Shown: positions 7,272 to 14,532, counted from the first letter of the stretch. The stretch: DNA of 14,532 nt from Clostridia bacterium (GCA_017403205.1 JAFQOM010000096.1:1-14532), one strand, 5' to 3'. Notes: generated by a model from the sequence alone, not told the origin. A program made the numbers and translations.

Positions 7272-9971
7272 TTACTCTTCTATAAAATTTACTGCTTTTT
7301 GTTTTTCAAGATTTTTTTTGTCAATTGAATTTTGAATAAGTTTTACAATTTCTACAATAGGTATAATTAAAATTGATGCTCCAAATATAATCAACCATTG
7401 AATTAGGCTAAGCTGTACAAGACCCATAACACCAGCAACAGGTGGAATAAGTGCAACTAACAATAAAACGCCAAGTTCAACAACAAAAGCAATATTTAAA
7501 AGTTTGTTTTTAAATGGATTAGAAGCAAATATGCTATAATTTGTTCTTACACTATACATGTGGAAAAGTTGAACAATGTTAATTGATAAGAAAGCCATTG
7601 TAACAGCAACGTCAACAGAGTTGAAAACAAACAAACCAATGCAGTATAAACCTAAAACAATAAGAGCCTGAGCAATGCCTTGATAAATAATATTTACGCC
7701 AACTTTGCCACCAATAATATACTGTTTAGGATCACGCGGTGGTCGCTTCATAACGTCTGCTTCTGCATCATTTACACTTAATGCAATAGCAGGGAAAGTA
7801 TCTGTAACCAAATTAATAAACAAAATTTGAACCGCACCTAAGAAGGTGTATTGTGGGAAGAAAATTGTGATTGCAAATATTGCTAAAACTTCAGCAATGT
7901 TGCATCCAAGCAACAACTGAATTGTTTTTTGTATGTTGCCAAATATTTTTCTGCCTTCTTCAACAGCTAAAACAATTGTAGCAAAGTTGTCATCTGTTAA
8001 AATCATATCAGCAACGTCTTTTGTAACTTCTGTACCAACATTGCCCATTCCAATGCCGATATTAGCTGCTTTAATGCTTGGTGCGTCGTTAACGCCATCA
8101 CCTGTCATGGCAACTACTTTACCGTTTGCTTGAAGGGCTTTTACAATTCTTACTTTGTGTTCTGGGCTAACACGTGTAAATACAGAATATTTGTTAATTT
8201 CTTTTACAAGTTCTTTATCTGTAAATTTGTCTAAATAACTACCATTAACAACTTCTTTTTCTGATTTAACCATGCCAAGTTCTTTTGCAATCGCAAAAGC
8301 GGTGTCTTTGTGGTCACCGGTAATCATAACTGCTTTCATGCCAGCTTCACGACACTTAATTAAAGCGCCATAAACTTCTTCTCTTGGTGGGTCAATCATG
8401 CCAGAAAGACCTAAGAAAACAAGTTCTTCTTCTTTTATTAAGTCAGACTTAATATTAACTTGTTTGTCTGCAACAATATTAAGTTCTTTTGTTGCATAAG
8501 CCAAAACTCTATATGCTTTTTTGCACATTTCTTGGTTTTGCGCTTTAATTGTTTCAATGTCTTTTACAGTAATTTTTCTAATTTTGTCGTTATCATATAT
8601 ATAAGTGCAACGAGCTAATAATTCGTCAACTGCACCTTTGGTATATTGAATTGCCTTATCATTTTCAAAGTTAACTGTTGACATAAGTTTTCTAACAGAG
8701 TCAAATGGCAATTCTCCAATACGGGTATATATTTGTTCGTATGTGCGTTTTGACAATTTTAGATTTTCAGCATATTGAATAAGAGCAACTTCAGTTGGGT
8801 CACCAAGATAACCATCTTTTTGTTTTTTAGCATCGTTACACAAAACCATACACTTTAAAAACTTATCATTTAATGTATTTGATAAATCAATATTAAAATC
8901 ACAAATTGATTTATTATTAACAAATACCTCTCTAACAGTCATTTTGTTTTGTGTTATTGTGCCTGTTTTATCAGAGCATATTACTTGGCAACAACCAAGT
9001 GTTTCTACAGCATGAAGTTTTTTAATAATTGTGTTTTTCTTAGCAAGTCTTGTAACGCCTATTGATAAAATAATTGTAACAACAGCCGGCAGACTTTCTG
9101 GTATAGCGGCAACAGCAATAGCAACGGCCGTTGTAAATGATTCTATCCAGTTTTGTTTTGTTATAAATATATCACATAAGAAAACTATAAGAGCAATGCC
9201 AAGAACAATAAAGGTTATAATTTCGCCTAATTTTGCAAGGCTTTTTTGAAGAGGGGTAACCTCTTTTTTTTCTTGATTAAGCATTGAAGCAATTTTTCCA
9301 ATTTCTGCATCGGATCCAGTTGCAACAACTACACCTTCGCCTCTTCCATAAACAACAGTAGTTGAAGAAAAACACATGTTTTTTCTGTCGCCCAAATTTG
9401 TTTTATCTGGAAGAACAACCCCCGCAGATTTTTCTACAGGCAAGCTTTCGCCAGTAAGAGAAGCCTCTTCACATTTTAGGCTAGCGCTTTCTATCAATAA
9501 AAGGTCTGCCGGAATAACGTCCCCAGCTTCTAACAGAACAATGTCGCCAACAACAAGTTCACTTGTTTTAACTTTTTTTTCTTCACCATTTCTTATAACG
9601 GTAGAGTAGGGTTGAGACATTTTTCTTAGCGACTCTAGTGCATTTTCGGCACGCATTTCCTGAGTAAAACCAAGAGTTGCGTTTAAAATAACAATTGCAA
9701 AAATAATAATTGCATCAATAAGTTCTGAAGAACTTTGTTCTACTATTGCAAAAACAACAGATATTACTGCGGCGCATAACAAGATAATAACCATAATGTC
9801 TTTAAATTGTGCTAAAAACTTTAAAAATCTACCTTGTTTTTTGCCTTCGCTTAGTTTGTTTTCACCATTTTTTTCTAATCGTAATCTTGCTTCTTCGTCA
9901 GTTAGTCCTTTTTCGGAAGTGTTAAGTTCTTTAAAGGTTTGGCTGATCGATTTATTGTGATGTAGTGTCAT
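7272..9971 (-). CDS. P-type Ca2+-transporting ATPase (type II)
   Basis: An 899-residue P2-type cation ATPase in the cell membrane, most likely exporting Ca2+ using ATP. Domain order is complete: cation-ATPase N domain; M1-M2 (about 57-104); actuator domain with TGES (173-176); M3-M4 with PESLP (291-295, E292); the phosphorylation site DKTGTIT (D334); nucleotide domain KGA (445-447); TGDHKDTA (551-558) and TGDGVNDAP (623-631) of the P domain; and six C-terminal segments. Candidate Ca2+ ligands are N691 and E694 in M5 and N720, T723 and D724 in M6. The M8 position that is Glu in SERCA appears to be Q801. PESLP replaces the commoner PEGLP. The ribosome site AAGGGAGA overlaps the argS stop 12 bp upstream, indicating translational coupling. 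Na+ or Mn2+ transport is possible but less likely. Confidence 0.92.
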   Translation of the reverse strand: MTLHHNKSISQTFKELNTSEKGLTDEEARLRLEKNGENKLSEGKKQGRFLKFLAQFKDIMVIILLCAAVISVVFAIVEQSSSELIDAIIIFAIVILNATLGFTQEMRAENALESLRKMSQPYSTVIRNGEEKKVKTSELVVGDIVLLEAGDVIPADLLLIESASLKCEEASLTGESLPVEKSAGVVLPDKTNLGDRKNMCFSSTTVVYGRGEGVVVATGSDAEIGKIASMLNQEKKEVTPLQKSLAKLGEIITFIVLGIALIVFLCDIFITKQNWIESFTTAVAIAVAAIPESLPAVVTIILSIGVTRLAKKNTIIKKLHAVETLGCCQVICSDKTGTITQNKMTVREVFVNNKSICDFNIDLSNTLNDKFLKCMVLCNDAKKQKDGYLGDPTEVALIQYAENLKLSKRTYEQIYTRIGELPFDSVRKLMSTVNFENDKAIQYTKGAVDELLARCTYIYDNDKIRKITVKDIETIKAQNQEMCKKAYRVLAYATKELNIVADKQVNIKSDLIKEEELVFLGLSGMIDPPREEVYGALIKCREAGMKAVMITGDHKDTAFAIAKELGMVKSEKEVVNGSYLDKFTDKELVKEINKYSVFTRVSPEHKVRIVKALQANGKVVAMTGDGVNDAPSIKAANIGIGMGNVGTEVTKDVADMILTDDNFATIVLAVEEGRKIFGNIQKTIQLLLGCNIAEVLAIFAITIFFPQYTFLGAVQILFINLVTDTFPAIALSVNDAEADVMKRPPRDPKQYIIGGKVGVNIIYQGIAQALIVLGLYCIGLFVFNSVDVAVTMAFLSINIVQLFHMYSVRTNYSIFASNPFKNKLLNIAFVVELGVLLLVALIPPVAGVMGLVQLSLIQWLIIFGASILIIPIVEIVKLIQNSIDKKNLEKQKAVNFIEE

Positions 9972-9983
9972 ATTTTATCTCCC

Positions 9984-11684
9984 TTACATTTTTTGTGGTG
10001 CATCAATGCCCAAAATGTTTAAACCTTCGCCTATTACATTTTTTGTAGCATGAACTACAGCAAGCCTTGTTAAGTTTACTTTTTTATCTTCAACAACACG
10101 GTTATTATTATAATATTTGTTAAAAGCTTTACTTATGTCTATTAAAGCTCTACTTATTAAACAAGGTTCAAACTTGTTTGCAGCAGTAGATACAGCATCG
10201 ACAAATCTGTTTAAAGATTTTAAAAGTTCGTAACTTGTTGCATCGTTAATTTGAGAGTAGTCAATATCTTTATAATTAGCCTCATCTTTGTTTGCTTTTT
10301 TAATTATACTGCAACATCTTGCGTGTGTATATTGTATGTATGGGCTAGTTTCTCCTTCAAAATCTAAAGCCTCATCTAGGTCAAAAACAACATCTTTAAT
10401 TTTTTCGTTTTTAATTGCGCTAAAAATAACAGCCCCCACACCAACAGATTTTGCAATTGTTTGTTTTTCTTCTGGTGTTAGATTTTTATTATTTTCTACA
10501 ATTTGGGCGGTTTTGCTAATAGAGTACTCTAAAATATCTCTAAGCAAAGCTTGTTTACCCTTTCTGCTTGCTATTTTACCATCAGGCAAACTAAATCTGC
10601 CATAATAAATGTGGTGCAAGTTTTGACTATAAGGCTTGCCTAAAAGTTCTAAAATTTTAAAAAATTGTGAAAAGTGAAGTTTTTGAGATACATCTGTTAC
10701 ATACAAACTTTTGTCAAACTTATAGTTTTTATATCTGTCTTCACAAGCAGCGAGGTCTCGGGTTGCATACAAACTTGAGCCATCTTTCTTTTTAATCAAA
10801 CATGTGCCTAAGTTGAAACTAGAAAGATCTACAATTTTTGCACCCTCGCTGTCTTTTAGCAATCCTTTTTGAACTATTTCTTCAACAATATCATCCATTT
10901 TATCGCTATAATAGCTTTCACCTCTCCAACTATCAAAAGAAATATTTAAAAGGGAATAGATCCTTTTTGTTTCATCAATAGAAATTTCTATAAATCTTTT
11001 AAATATAGGATAAATTTCTGGATCTTTATTTTCAATTTTTAAAAAACATTCTCTAGCTTTATCGTCTAAAGTAGGGTCAAGTTCTGCTTGTTGACAAAAT
11101 TTAATATATAAATCTTGAATATGGTCAACACCGCGCTCAATAAGTTCTTTTTCATTACCCCACATAAGATAGGCAGTTATCATTTTGCCAAAAGGGGTGC
11201 CATAATCACCAATATAGTTAATAGCAACTGTTTTGTAGCCTAAGTGGTTAAATATATTTCGTAGTACATGGCCAATAACGGTTGTGCTTAAGTGACCAAT
11301 ATGCATATATTTTGCTAGGTTAACAGAAGAAAAATCAATACATACTGTTTTGTTTTTGCCTTCGCTAGATTTAGCAAAACTGCCTGCATTAGATAAAATT
11401 TCGTTTAAAATTTGAGTGCTAACTGTTTGTTTGTTTAAAAAAAAGTTTAAGTAGCCGCCCACAACTTTGGTTGACTGAACAATGTCGTTATAATTAAAAT
11501 TATTTGTAATAATTTCGGCTATTTGAATTGGACTTTTACCAAGTTTTTTAGAATAAACAAAAGTTGGCAAACAAAAATCACCCATTTCGGTATTTGGTGG
11601 AACAGAAATATTTTGTTCGGTTAAATCAAATTCTTTTAAAATTTGTTTATCAAAACAAGCAATAATTTGTTGTTTAATATTCAT
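9984..11684 (-). CDS. argS: Arginyl-tRNA synthetase
   Basis: A 566-residue class I arginyl-tRNA synthetase charging tRNA(Arg) in the cytosol. An N-terminal Add-1-type domain (about 1-105) precedes the catalytic core. HIGH is at 128-131 within YMHIGHLS, followed by INYIGDYGTPFGKM (155-168). The second signature loop is GKIASRKGK (369-377), a degenerate KMSKS with Ile for Met and Ala for the first Ser. The DALR anticodon-binding domain includes SPYIQYTHARCCSI (447-460) and ends with the typical LGIDAPQKM. The length is normal. The ribosome site AAAAGGC is weak, and a promoter candidate lies at 11718-11745. No T-box leader is recognisable upstream. The Ca2+ ATPase gene follows closely and is probably co-transcribed. 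Confidence 0.97.
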   Translation of the reverse strand: MNIKQQIIACFDKQILKEFDLTEQNISVPPNTEMGDFCLPTFVYSKKLGKSPIQIAEIITNNFNYNDIVQSTKVVGGYLNFFLNKQTVSTQILNEILSNAGSFAKSSEGKNKTVCIDFSSVNLAKYMHIGHLSTTVIGHVLRNIFNHLGYKTVAINYIGDYGTPFGKMITAYLMWGNEKELIERGVDHIQDLYIKFCQQAELDPTLDDKARECFLKIENKDPEIYPIFKRFIEISIDETKRIYSLLNISFDSWRGESYYSDKMDDIVEEIVQKGLLKDSEGAKIVDLSSFNLGTCLIKKKDGSSLYATRDLAACEDRYKNYKFDKSLYVTDVSQKLHFSQFFKILELLGKPYSQNLHHIYYGRFSLPDGKIASRKGKQALLRDILEYSISKTAQIVENNKNLTPEEKQTIAKSVGVGAVIFSAIKNEKIKDVVFDLDEALDFEGETSPYIQYTHARCCSIIKKANKDEANYKDIDYSQINDATSYELLKSLNRFVDAVSTAANKFEPCLISRALIDISKAFNKYYNNNRVVEDKKVNLTRLAVVHATKNVIGEGLNILGIDAPQKM

Positions 11685-11717
11685 TTTTTTTGCCTTTTAA
11701 TTTAAAATTCAAATAAA

Positions 11718-11745
11718 AGTTTAACATAAATTACAAAATAGGCAA
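11718..11745 (-). promoter_or_regulatory. Candidate promoter of argS
   Basis: On the minus strand, TTGCCT (11740-11745), a 16-base spacer, then TAAACT (11718-11723) preceded by TGT as an extended -10. Each box matches four of six positions, so this is only a candidate. It would give a leader of about 30 bases. Confidence 0.35.
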
Positions 11746-11800
11746 GCAAAAATATTATATATATAAAATATAATTTAAATAAAATTAAACAAAGATCTCT

Positions 11801-11837
11801 CCTGCGGTTTGTTGTAGGTAAAAAAACAAGCTTTTTT
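11801..11837 (+). promoter_or_regulatory. Pseudoknot / terminator-like RNA element in the argS-peptidase gap
   Basis: CCTGC (11801-11805) pairs with GTAGG (11814-11818, one G-U). The loop between them contains GTTTGTT (11807-11813), which pairs with AACAAGC (11825-11831, one U-G). The second pairing crosses the first, so the two stems together form an H-type pseudoknot with an A-rich linker (11819-11824). The second stem is followed at once by six Ts (11832-11837), as in an intrinsic terminator. Both wobble pairs work only on the + strand; on the other strand they become A-C mismatches. A perfect TATAAT lies upstream at 11769-11774 but without a recognisable -35. This could be a leader or short RNA for the peptidase gene, or chance in A/T-rich DNA. 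Confidence 0.35.
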
Positions 11838-11851
11838 AATTTTGTTATTAT

Positions 11852-11880
11852 TTGCAAAAATGTTTTTATTGGTGTAAACT
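11852..11880 (+). promoter_or_regulatory. Candidate promoter of the S66 peptidase gene
   Basis: TTGCAA (11852-11857), 17 bases, TAAACT (11875-11880); four of six matches in each box. Transcription would start near 11887, just before AGGA (11895-11898). If this is the real promoter, the structured element at 11801-11837 is not in the peptidase mRNA. Confidence 0.4.
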
Positions 11881-11908
11881 TTTTATATAAAAAAAGGAAA
11901 ATATAAAA

Positions 11909-12937
11909 ATGCAATATTTTGATTACTTAAAAAAGGGTGATAAGTTGGGTGTTTGTGCGCCATCTATGGGGTGCGGCGAACAAGTGTATTACAAAAAAAG
12001 ATGTGATAATGCTGTTGTAAATTTTAATAAAAAAGGCGTTAGCACTGTTTTTAGCAAGCATTATTTTGGCAATACCTTTGCAAGAAGTGCAGATGCAAAA
12101 ACCAGAGCAGAAGAGTTTGAACAAATGTTTTTAGATGACAATATAAATGGCATAATTTCTGTGGCTGGGGGCGAATTTATGGTAGAAATTTTGCCTTATA
12201 TAAATTTTAACAAATTAAAAAAGGCAAAAAACAAAATTTTTCAGGGGTTTAGTGATAATACAACGCTTACTTTTTTGTTAACAACTCTATGTGATAAAGC
12301 AACAATTTATGGTTCAAATTTTTGTTCTTTTGGTATGAAAAAGCCACAAGCAGCATTGTTAGATAATTTTAATTTTTTGTTTGGAAAGAATTTAATTCAA
12401 AAAAGTTATTCAAAAATGGAAAGTGACCACAGTTTTAGAAATCAACCAGGACACGAATTAGATGGTTTTAAATTTGATTTAAAAACAAACCCAGTGTGTT
12501 TAACAGACATTAAAAACTTTTCAGTAAAAGGTAGAATTATAGGGGGCTGTCTTGATGTTTTAACTTGTATTTGCGGCACAAAATTTGATAAGGTAAAAGA
12601 GTTTTGTAATAGGTATAAAGACGATGGAATTATATGGTACTTAGAAAGTTGTGATTTAAATATTCCTAGTCAATGCAGGGCGATATGGCAGCTTAAAAAT
12701 GCAGGATGGTTTAGCAATGCAAAAGCAATAATTATAGGTAGGGCATTAAATCAAGAAACGATGTTTGATTATACTTATTTTGATGCAAACTTAGAGCATT
12801 TAAAAGATTTAAAAATACCGGTTGTTATTAACGCAGATATTGGCCATACAGACCCTGCTTGGTTTATTGTAAACGGTAGTATAGCAAATTTTAACTTTAA
12901 TGAAAATAAGGCAACATTATCTTTTGAATTTGTATAA
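11909..12937 (+). CDS. S66 family serine peptidase (MccF / LD-carboxypeptidase-like)
   Basis: A 342-residue family S66 peptidase with a Ser-Glu-His triad. The nucleophile S115 is in FQGFSDNT, E246 in IIWYLESCDL, and H313 in NADIGHTDP. The length and triad spacing are close to MccF (S118, E243, H311 in that enzyme) and longer than typical LdcA. No signal peptide or membrane segment is present, so it is cytosolic. LD-carboxypeptidases remove D-Ala from muropeptide tetrapeptides during wall recycling; MccF instead cleaves the peptide-nucleotide bond of microcin C-type antibiotics, giving self-immunity. Sequence alone does not separate these roles, though I lean to the MccF-like subgroup. The ribosome site AGGA (11895-11898) is ten bases from the ATG. 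The gene is monocistronic and divergent from argS. Confidence 0.88.
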   Translation: MQYFDYLKKGDKLGVCAPSMGCGEQVYYKKRCDNAVVNFNKKGVSTVFSKHYFGNTFARSADAKTRAEEFEQMFLDDNINGIISVAGGEFMVEILPYINFNKLKKAKNKIFQGFSDNTTLTFLLTTLCDKATIYGSNFCSFGMKKPQAALLDNFNFLFGKNLIQKSYSKMESDHSFRNQPGHELDGFKFDLKTNPVCLTDIKNFSVKGRIIGGCLDVLTCICGTKFDKVKEFCNRYKDDGIIWYLESCDLNIPSQCRAIWQLKNAGWFSNAKAIIIGRALNQETMFDYTYFDANLEHLKDLKIPVVINADIGHTDPAWFIVNGSIANFNFNENKATLSFEFV

Positions 12938-12951
12938 AAATATTAGTATAA

Positions 12952-12989
12952 AAATTGCTAAAACACGTTTAAATAGAGCAATTTAGCAA
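12952..12989. repeat. Overlapping short inverted repeats downstream of the S66 peptidase gene
   Basis: AAATTGCT (12952-12959) is perfectly inverted at 12977-12984. The overlapping TTGCTAAA (12955-12962) is perfectly inverted at 12982-12989. The two stems share the left arm TTGCT and cannot form together. No T-tract follows, so this is not a standard terminator; the terminator proper is at 13012-13040. Confidence 0.5.
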
Positions 12990-13011
12990 CTTTAAAACAA
13001 CTAATTTATTA

Positions 13012-13040
13012 AAAAAAGCAAGCCAACAGCCTGCTTTTTT
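13012..13040. terminator. Bidirectional intrinsic terminator
   Basis: A 12-bp stem (13012-13023 with 13029-13040, loop CAACA) flanked by A and T runs. One position is an A-C mismatch on the + strand but a G-U pair on the - strand, so the hairpin is fully paired for the metallopeptidase transcript and slightly weaker for the S66 peptidase transcript. Confidence 0.85.
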
Positions 13041-13042
13041 AT

Positions 13043-14532
13043 TTATGCATAAGTTAGAGACAAAATTGTTGAATCGGTTCCAGTAAGTTTAATATAGCTT
13101 ACTCCATATAAAGAAAAGTTGTTGGTATTTCCACTGACAGATTGAATAAGATTTCCATTAGAATTATACAACTCTATAGTAATGCCTTTAGATGTTTTTA
13201 AATATAGATTGCTATATTGAATGCCTGCTTTTTGTAATTGGTTTCTTGCAGAATCTATGTTAATATACAAATCTTTATATGTAATAGAAATATATCCTTG
13301 AAAGTCTGCAGATTTGGAAAAATCAAGGTAATAGTTATACTTATTAATGGCAGTTAAATCTAAATTTGTTGAAAAATTGCTGTTATAACCCGCGCCTAAA
13401 AAGTTATGATATTTGTCACCACTTATTTGATAATGTTTATACATATTATCAAAAAGATTGTTATCCTTATAGAAGGATTTTATATTTGTCTTCCAATCAG
13501 TTAAGTTACTTGTTTTATAAGTATTATCTGTCATCCAAGAGCAAAAATCTCCATATTTATAATCTAAATATGCAAATAATTTTGCACCTATTTCGTATTG
13601 AGAGTTGGGTTTAAGTTCGTCTCTACCTATATTTAAAAGATAATTTTCAAAATCATATAAATATATTTGATTGCCTAAAAAGCTTACATCCTCTAGCACA
13701 TTTATCATTGTTCCTACATAAGCGTAAGTGATAGGATCTTTTAGGTATAATTCTTTGGTAGTTAAATACTCAACATATGTTGCAAAACCTTCAGTTAAAA
13801 CACTTGTAGCAAGAAATTTGTCAGTTTGAGAGTGATCCAAAGCATGTGCAAGCTCGTGTATAAAAGCACTATCAGCTGAAAACAATAAATCAGCTGGAGT
13901 TAAGTGCAACGTTAATCCACTACAAGAAGGATAGTTTGTATCATTAACATCTATAATTATTTTTGTATCAAATTTTAATCCCGTAACCCTTTCTTCTACA
14001 TCAAATATTTTTTCAATAATGGCCTTATAATTTGCAGAAACGTAGGAACCTTTTTCTATATTAATAATAAAATGTTCTGTTTCTTCAGTAGTGTCTTGAG
14101 TGTAATAAATTCCTTTTGAAAAACTTTGGCTTGTTACAGTTTCATTTGGAATTGCCTTAACATAATATCTTAATTCGTATGTGCTTTCATCTTTTGTAAA
14201 AGTAGCAATTCTTGAACCAATTGTTGTGGTGTAAAAATTGCTAACCATATTACTTGTTACGTTAGATGTTGTGCGAGTCATATAACCATTTTTGTTATAG
14301 TTGTATTCTAATTCTATATTACTTAGGTTTAGAGATTCTCCCACATAATATGTTGGATAAAAATTATTTACTTGGCTTATACAGTTAAGCTCTGTAGAGT
14401 CTAACGAACTTAAAACATAGTATTCACAATTTATGACGTTAAATTTGTATGTAATTTTAGCAAGTTTTTTGCCTATAGTCGATGTTTCAAAAAACTCTAT
14501 CATTGATTTTTCTAAAGGTATTGTCTGCCAAG
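13043..14532 (-). CDS. Surface-type zinc metallopeptidase with Ig-like repeats (5' end outside window)
   Basis: A partial gene. The frame stays open to the right edge: the nine codons before the first ATG (14501-14503) encode WQTIPLEKS and continue the domain pattern, so that ATG is not the true start. Numbering from it, residues 1-30 are the end of one Ig-like (Big_3-type) repeat and about 47-117 a second; compare MIEFFETSTIGKKL with MVSNFYTTTIGSRI. A peptidase domain follows (about 140-370). It carries HELAH at 216-220 and TEGFATYVEYL with E238, a gluzincin arrangement as in the peptidase MA clan, plus YEIGAKLFAYLDYKYG (303-318). A C-terminal beta-rich region (about 390-486) resembles adhesive or pre-peptidase-type domains. 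Few cysteines and many Asn/Tyr/Thr suggest secretion, but any signal peptide is outside the window. No LPxTG-like anchor is at the C-terminus. The target is unknown. Confidence 0.78.
   Translation of the reverse strand, partial: WQTIPLEKSMIEFFETSTIGKKLAKITYKFNVINCEYYVLSSLDSTELNCISQVNNFYPTYYVGESLNLSNIELEYNYNKNGYMTRTTSNVTSNMVSNFYTTTIGSRIATFTKDESTYELRYYVKAIPNETVTSQSFSKGIYYTQDTTEETEHFIINIEKGSYVSANYKAIIEKIFDVEERVTGLKFDTKIIIDVNDTNYPSCSGLTLHLTPADLLFSADSAFIHELAHALDHSQTDKFLATSVLTEGFATYVEYLTTKELYLKDPITYAYVGTMINVLEDVSFLGNQIYLYDFENYLLNIGRDELKPNSQYEIGAKLFAYLDYKYGDFCSWMTDNTYKTSNLTDWKTNIKSFYKDNNLFDNMYKHYQISGDKYHNFLGAGYNSNFSTNLDLTAINKYNYYLDFSKSADFQGYISITYKDLYINIDSARNQLQKAGIQYSNLYLKTSKGITIELYNSNGNLIQSVSGNTNNFSLYGVSYIKLTGTDSTILSLTYA

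Larger units (their letters stand above)
11685..11908. other. A/T-rich divergent intergenic region
   Basis: This is the longest gene-free gap (224 bp), between argS (-) and the S66 peptidase (+). Most of it is low-complexity A/T. The only G/C-richer patch is about 11794-11818, inside the pseudoknot-like element. Promoter candidates face outward at each end. I see no tRNA, no known riboswitch consensus and no convincing small coding gene with a ribosome site. Confidence 0.6.

Noticed and set aside
11790..11840. T-box leader of argS or a preQ1 riboswitch
   Set aside because: The T-box core (GGTGG-ACCGCG type) is absent on the minus strand. The preQ1-I consensus is not met: the loop lacks the ligand-pairing cytosine and no queuosine genes are nearby. 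Only the generic pseudoknot shape is similar.
11702..11914. Possible 70-residue protein on the - strand in the argS-peptidase gap
   Set aside because: It has no ribosome site, overlaps the start of the S66 peptidase gene and both promoter candidates, and its Phe/Leu/Ile/Lys-rich composition is what A/T-rich noncoding DNA gives by chance.
14501..14503. ATG at 14503 as the true start of the metallopeptidase
   Set aside because: There is no ribosome site before it, the frame stays open to the window edge, and the residues on both sides belong to one Ig-like repeat.
1..14532. CRISPR arrays, insertion sequences, tRNA or rRNA genes, prophage or defence modules
   Set aside because: I saw no regularly spaced direct repeats, transposase motifs, cloverleaf sequences or phage or defence gene families; gene content is core metabolism plus one surface protease.

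Overview
The window is low-GC bacterial chromosome with 12 protein genes: 11 complete and one running off the right edge. It contains no RNA gene, mobile element or CRISPR array that I can support. A meso-diaminopimelate dehydrogenase, the strongly A/T-biased codons, AGGAG-type ribosome sites and short A/T-rich gaps with intrinsic terminators suggest a Bacillota (Clostridia-like, possibly uncultured gut) organism. That placement is inference; no rRNA or taxonomic marker was used. Gene order looks like ordinary core chromosome rather than an island. All 12 stop codons are TAA.

Layout. (1) 24-899, + strand: a MazG-like nucleotide pyrophosphohydrolase followed by a PaaI-type hotdog thioesterase, closed by a perfect bidirectional terminator (904-934). 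(2) 946-3112, - strand: a YhhN-type lysoplasmalogenase-like membrane protein, a histidine phosphatase 13 bp behind it, and then a slipin/SPFH membrane protein that also has its own promoter candidate. (3) 3113-3263: back-to-back divergent promoters. (4) 3264-4286, + strand: standalone ddh with its own terminator. (5) 4369-7258, + strand: a COG2509-type FAD dehydrogenase with an N-terminal cysteine cluster, then glucose-6-phosphate isomerase, ending in a 17-bp-stem bidirectional terminator. (6) 7272-11684, - strand: argS with a P-type Ca2+ ATPase 12 bp downstream, whose ribosome site overlaps the argS stop codon. (7) 11685-11908: a 224-bp A/T-rich divergent gap holding a compact pseudoknot/terminator-like element on the + strand. 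(8) 11909-12937, + strand: an S66 (MccF/LD-carboxypeptidase-type) serine peptidase. (9) 13043 to the right edge, - strand: an extracellular-type gluzincin metallopeptidase with Ig-like (Big_3-type) repeats, truncated by the window.

How the genes work together. Most are housekeeping functions: nucleotide-pool cleaning, acyl-CoA hydrolysis, the one-step branch to meso-DAP and lysine, glycolysis, arginine charging and Ca2+ export. ddh and the S66 peptidase both touch peptidoglycan chemistry but are not in one operon. Nothing in the window is convincingly a new multi-gene system. The items most worth a second look are the structured element at 11801-11837, the large surface metallopeptidase, the cysteine cluster in the FAD dehydrogenase, and the argS / MccF-like divergent pair.
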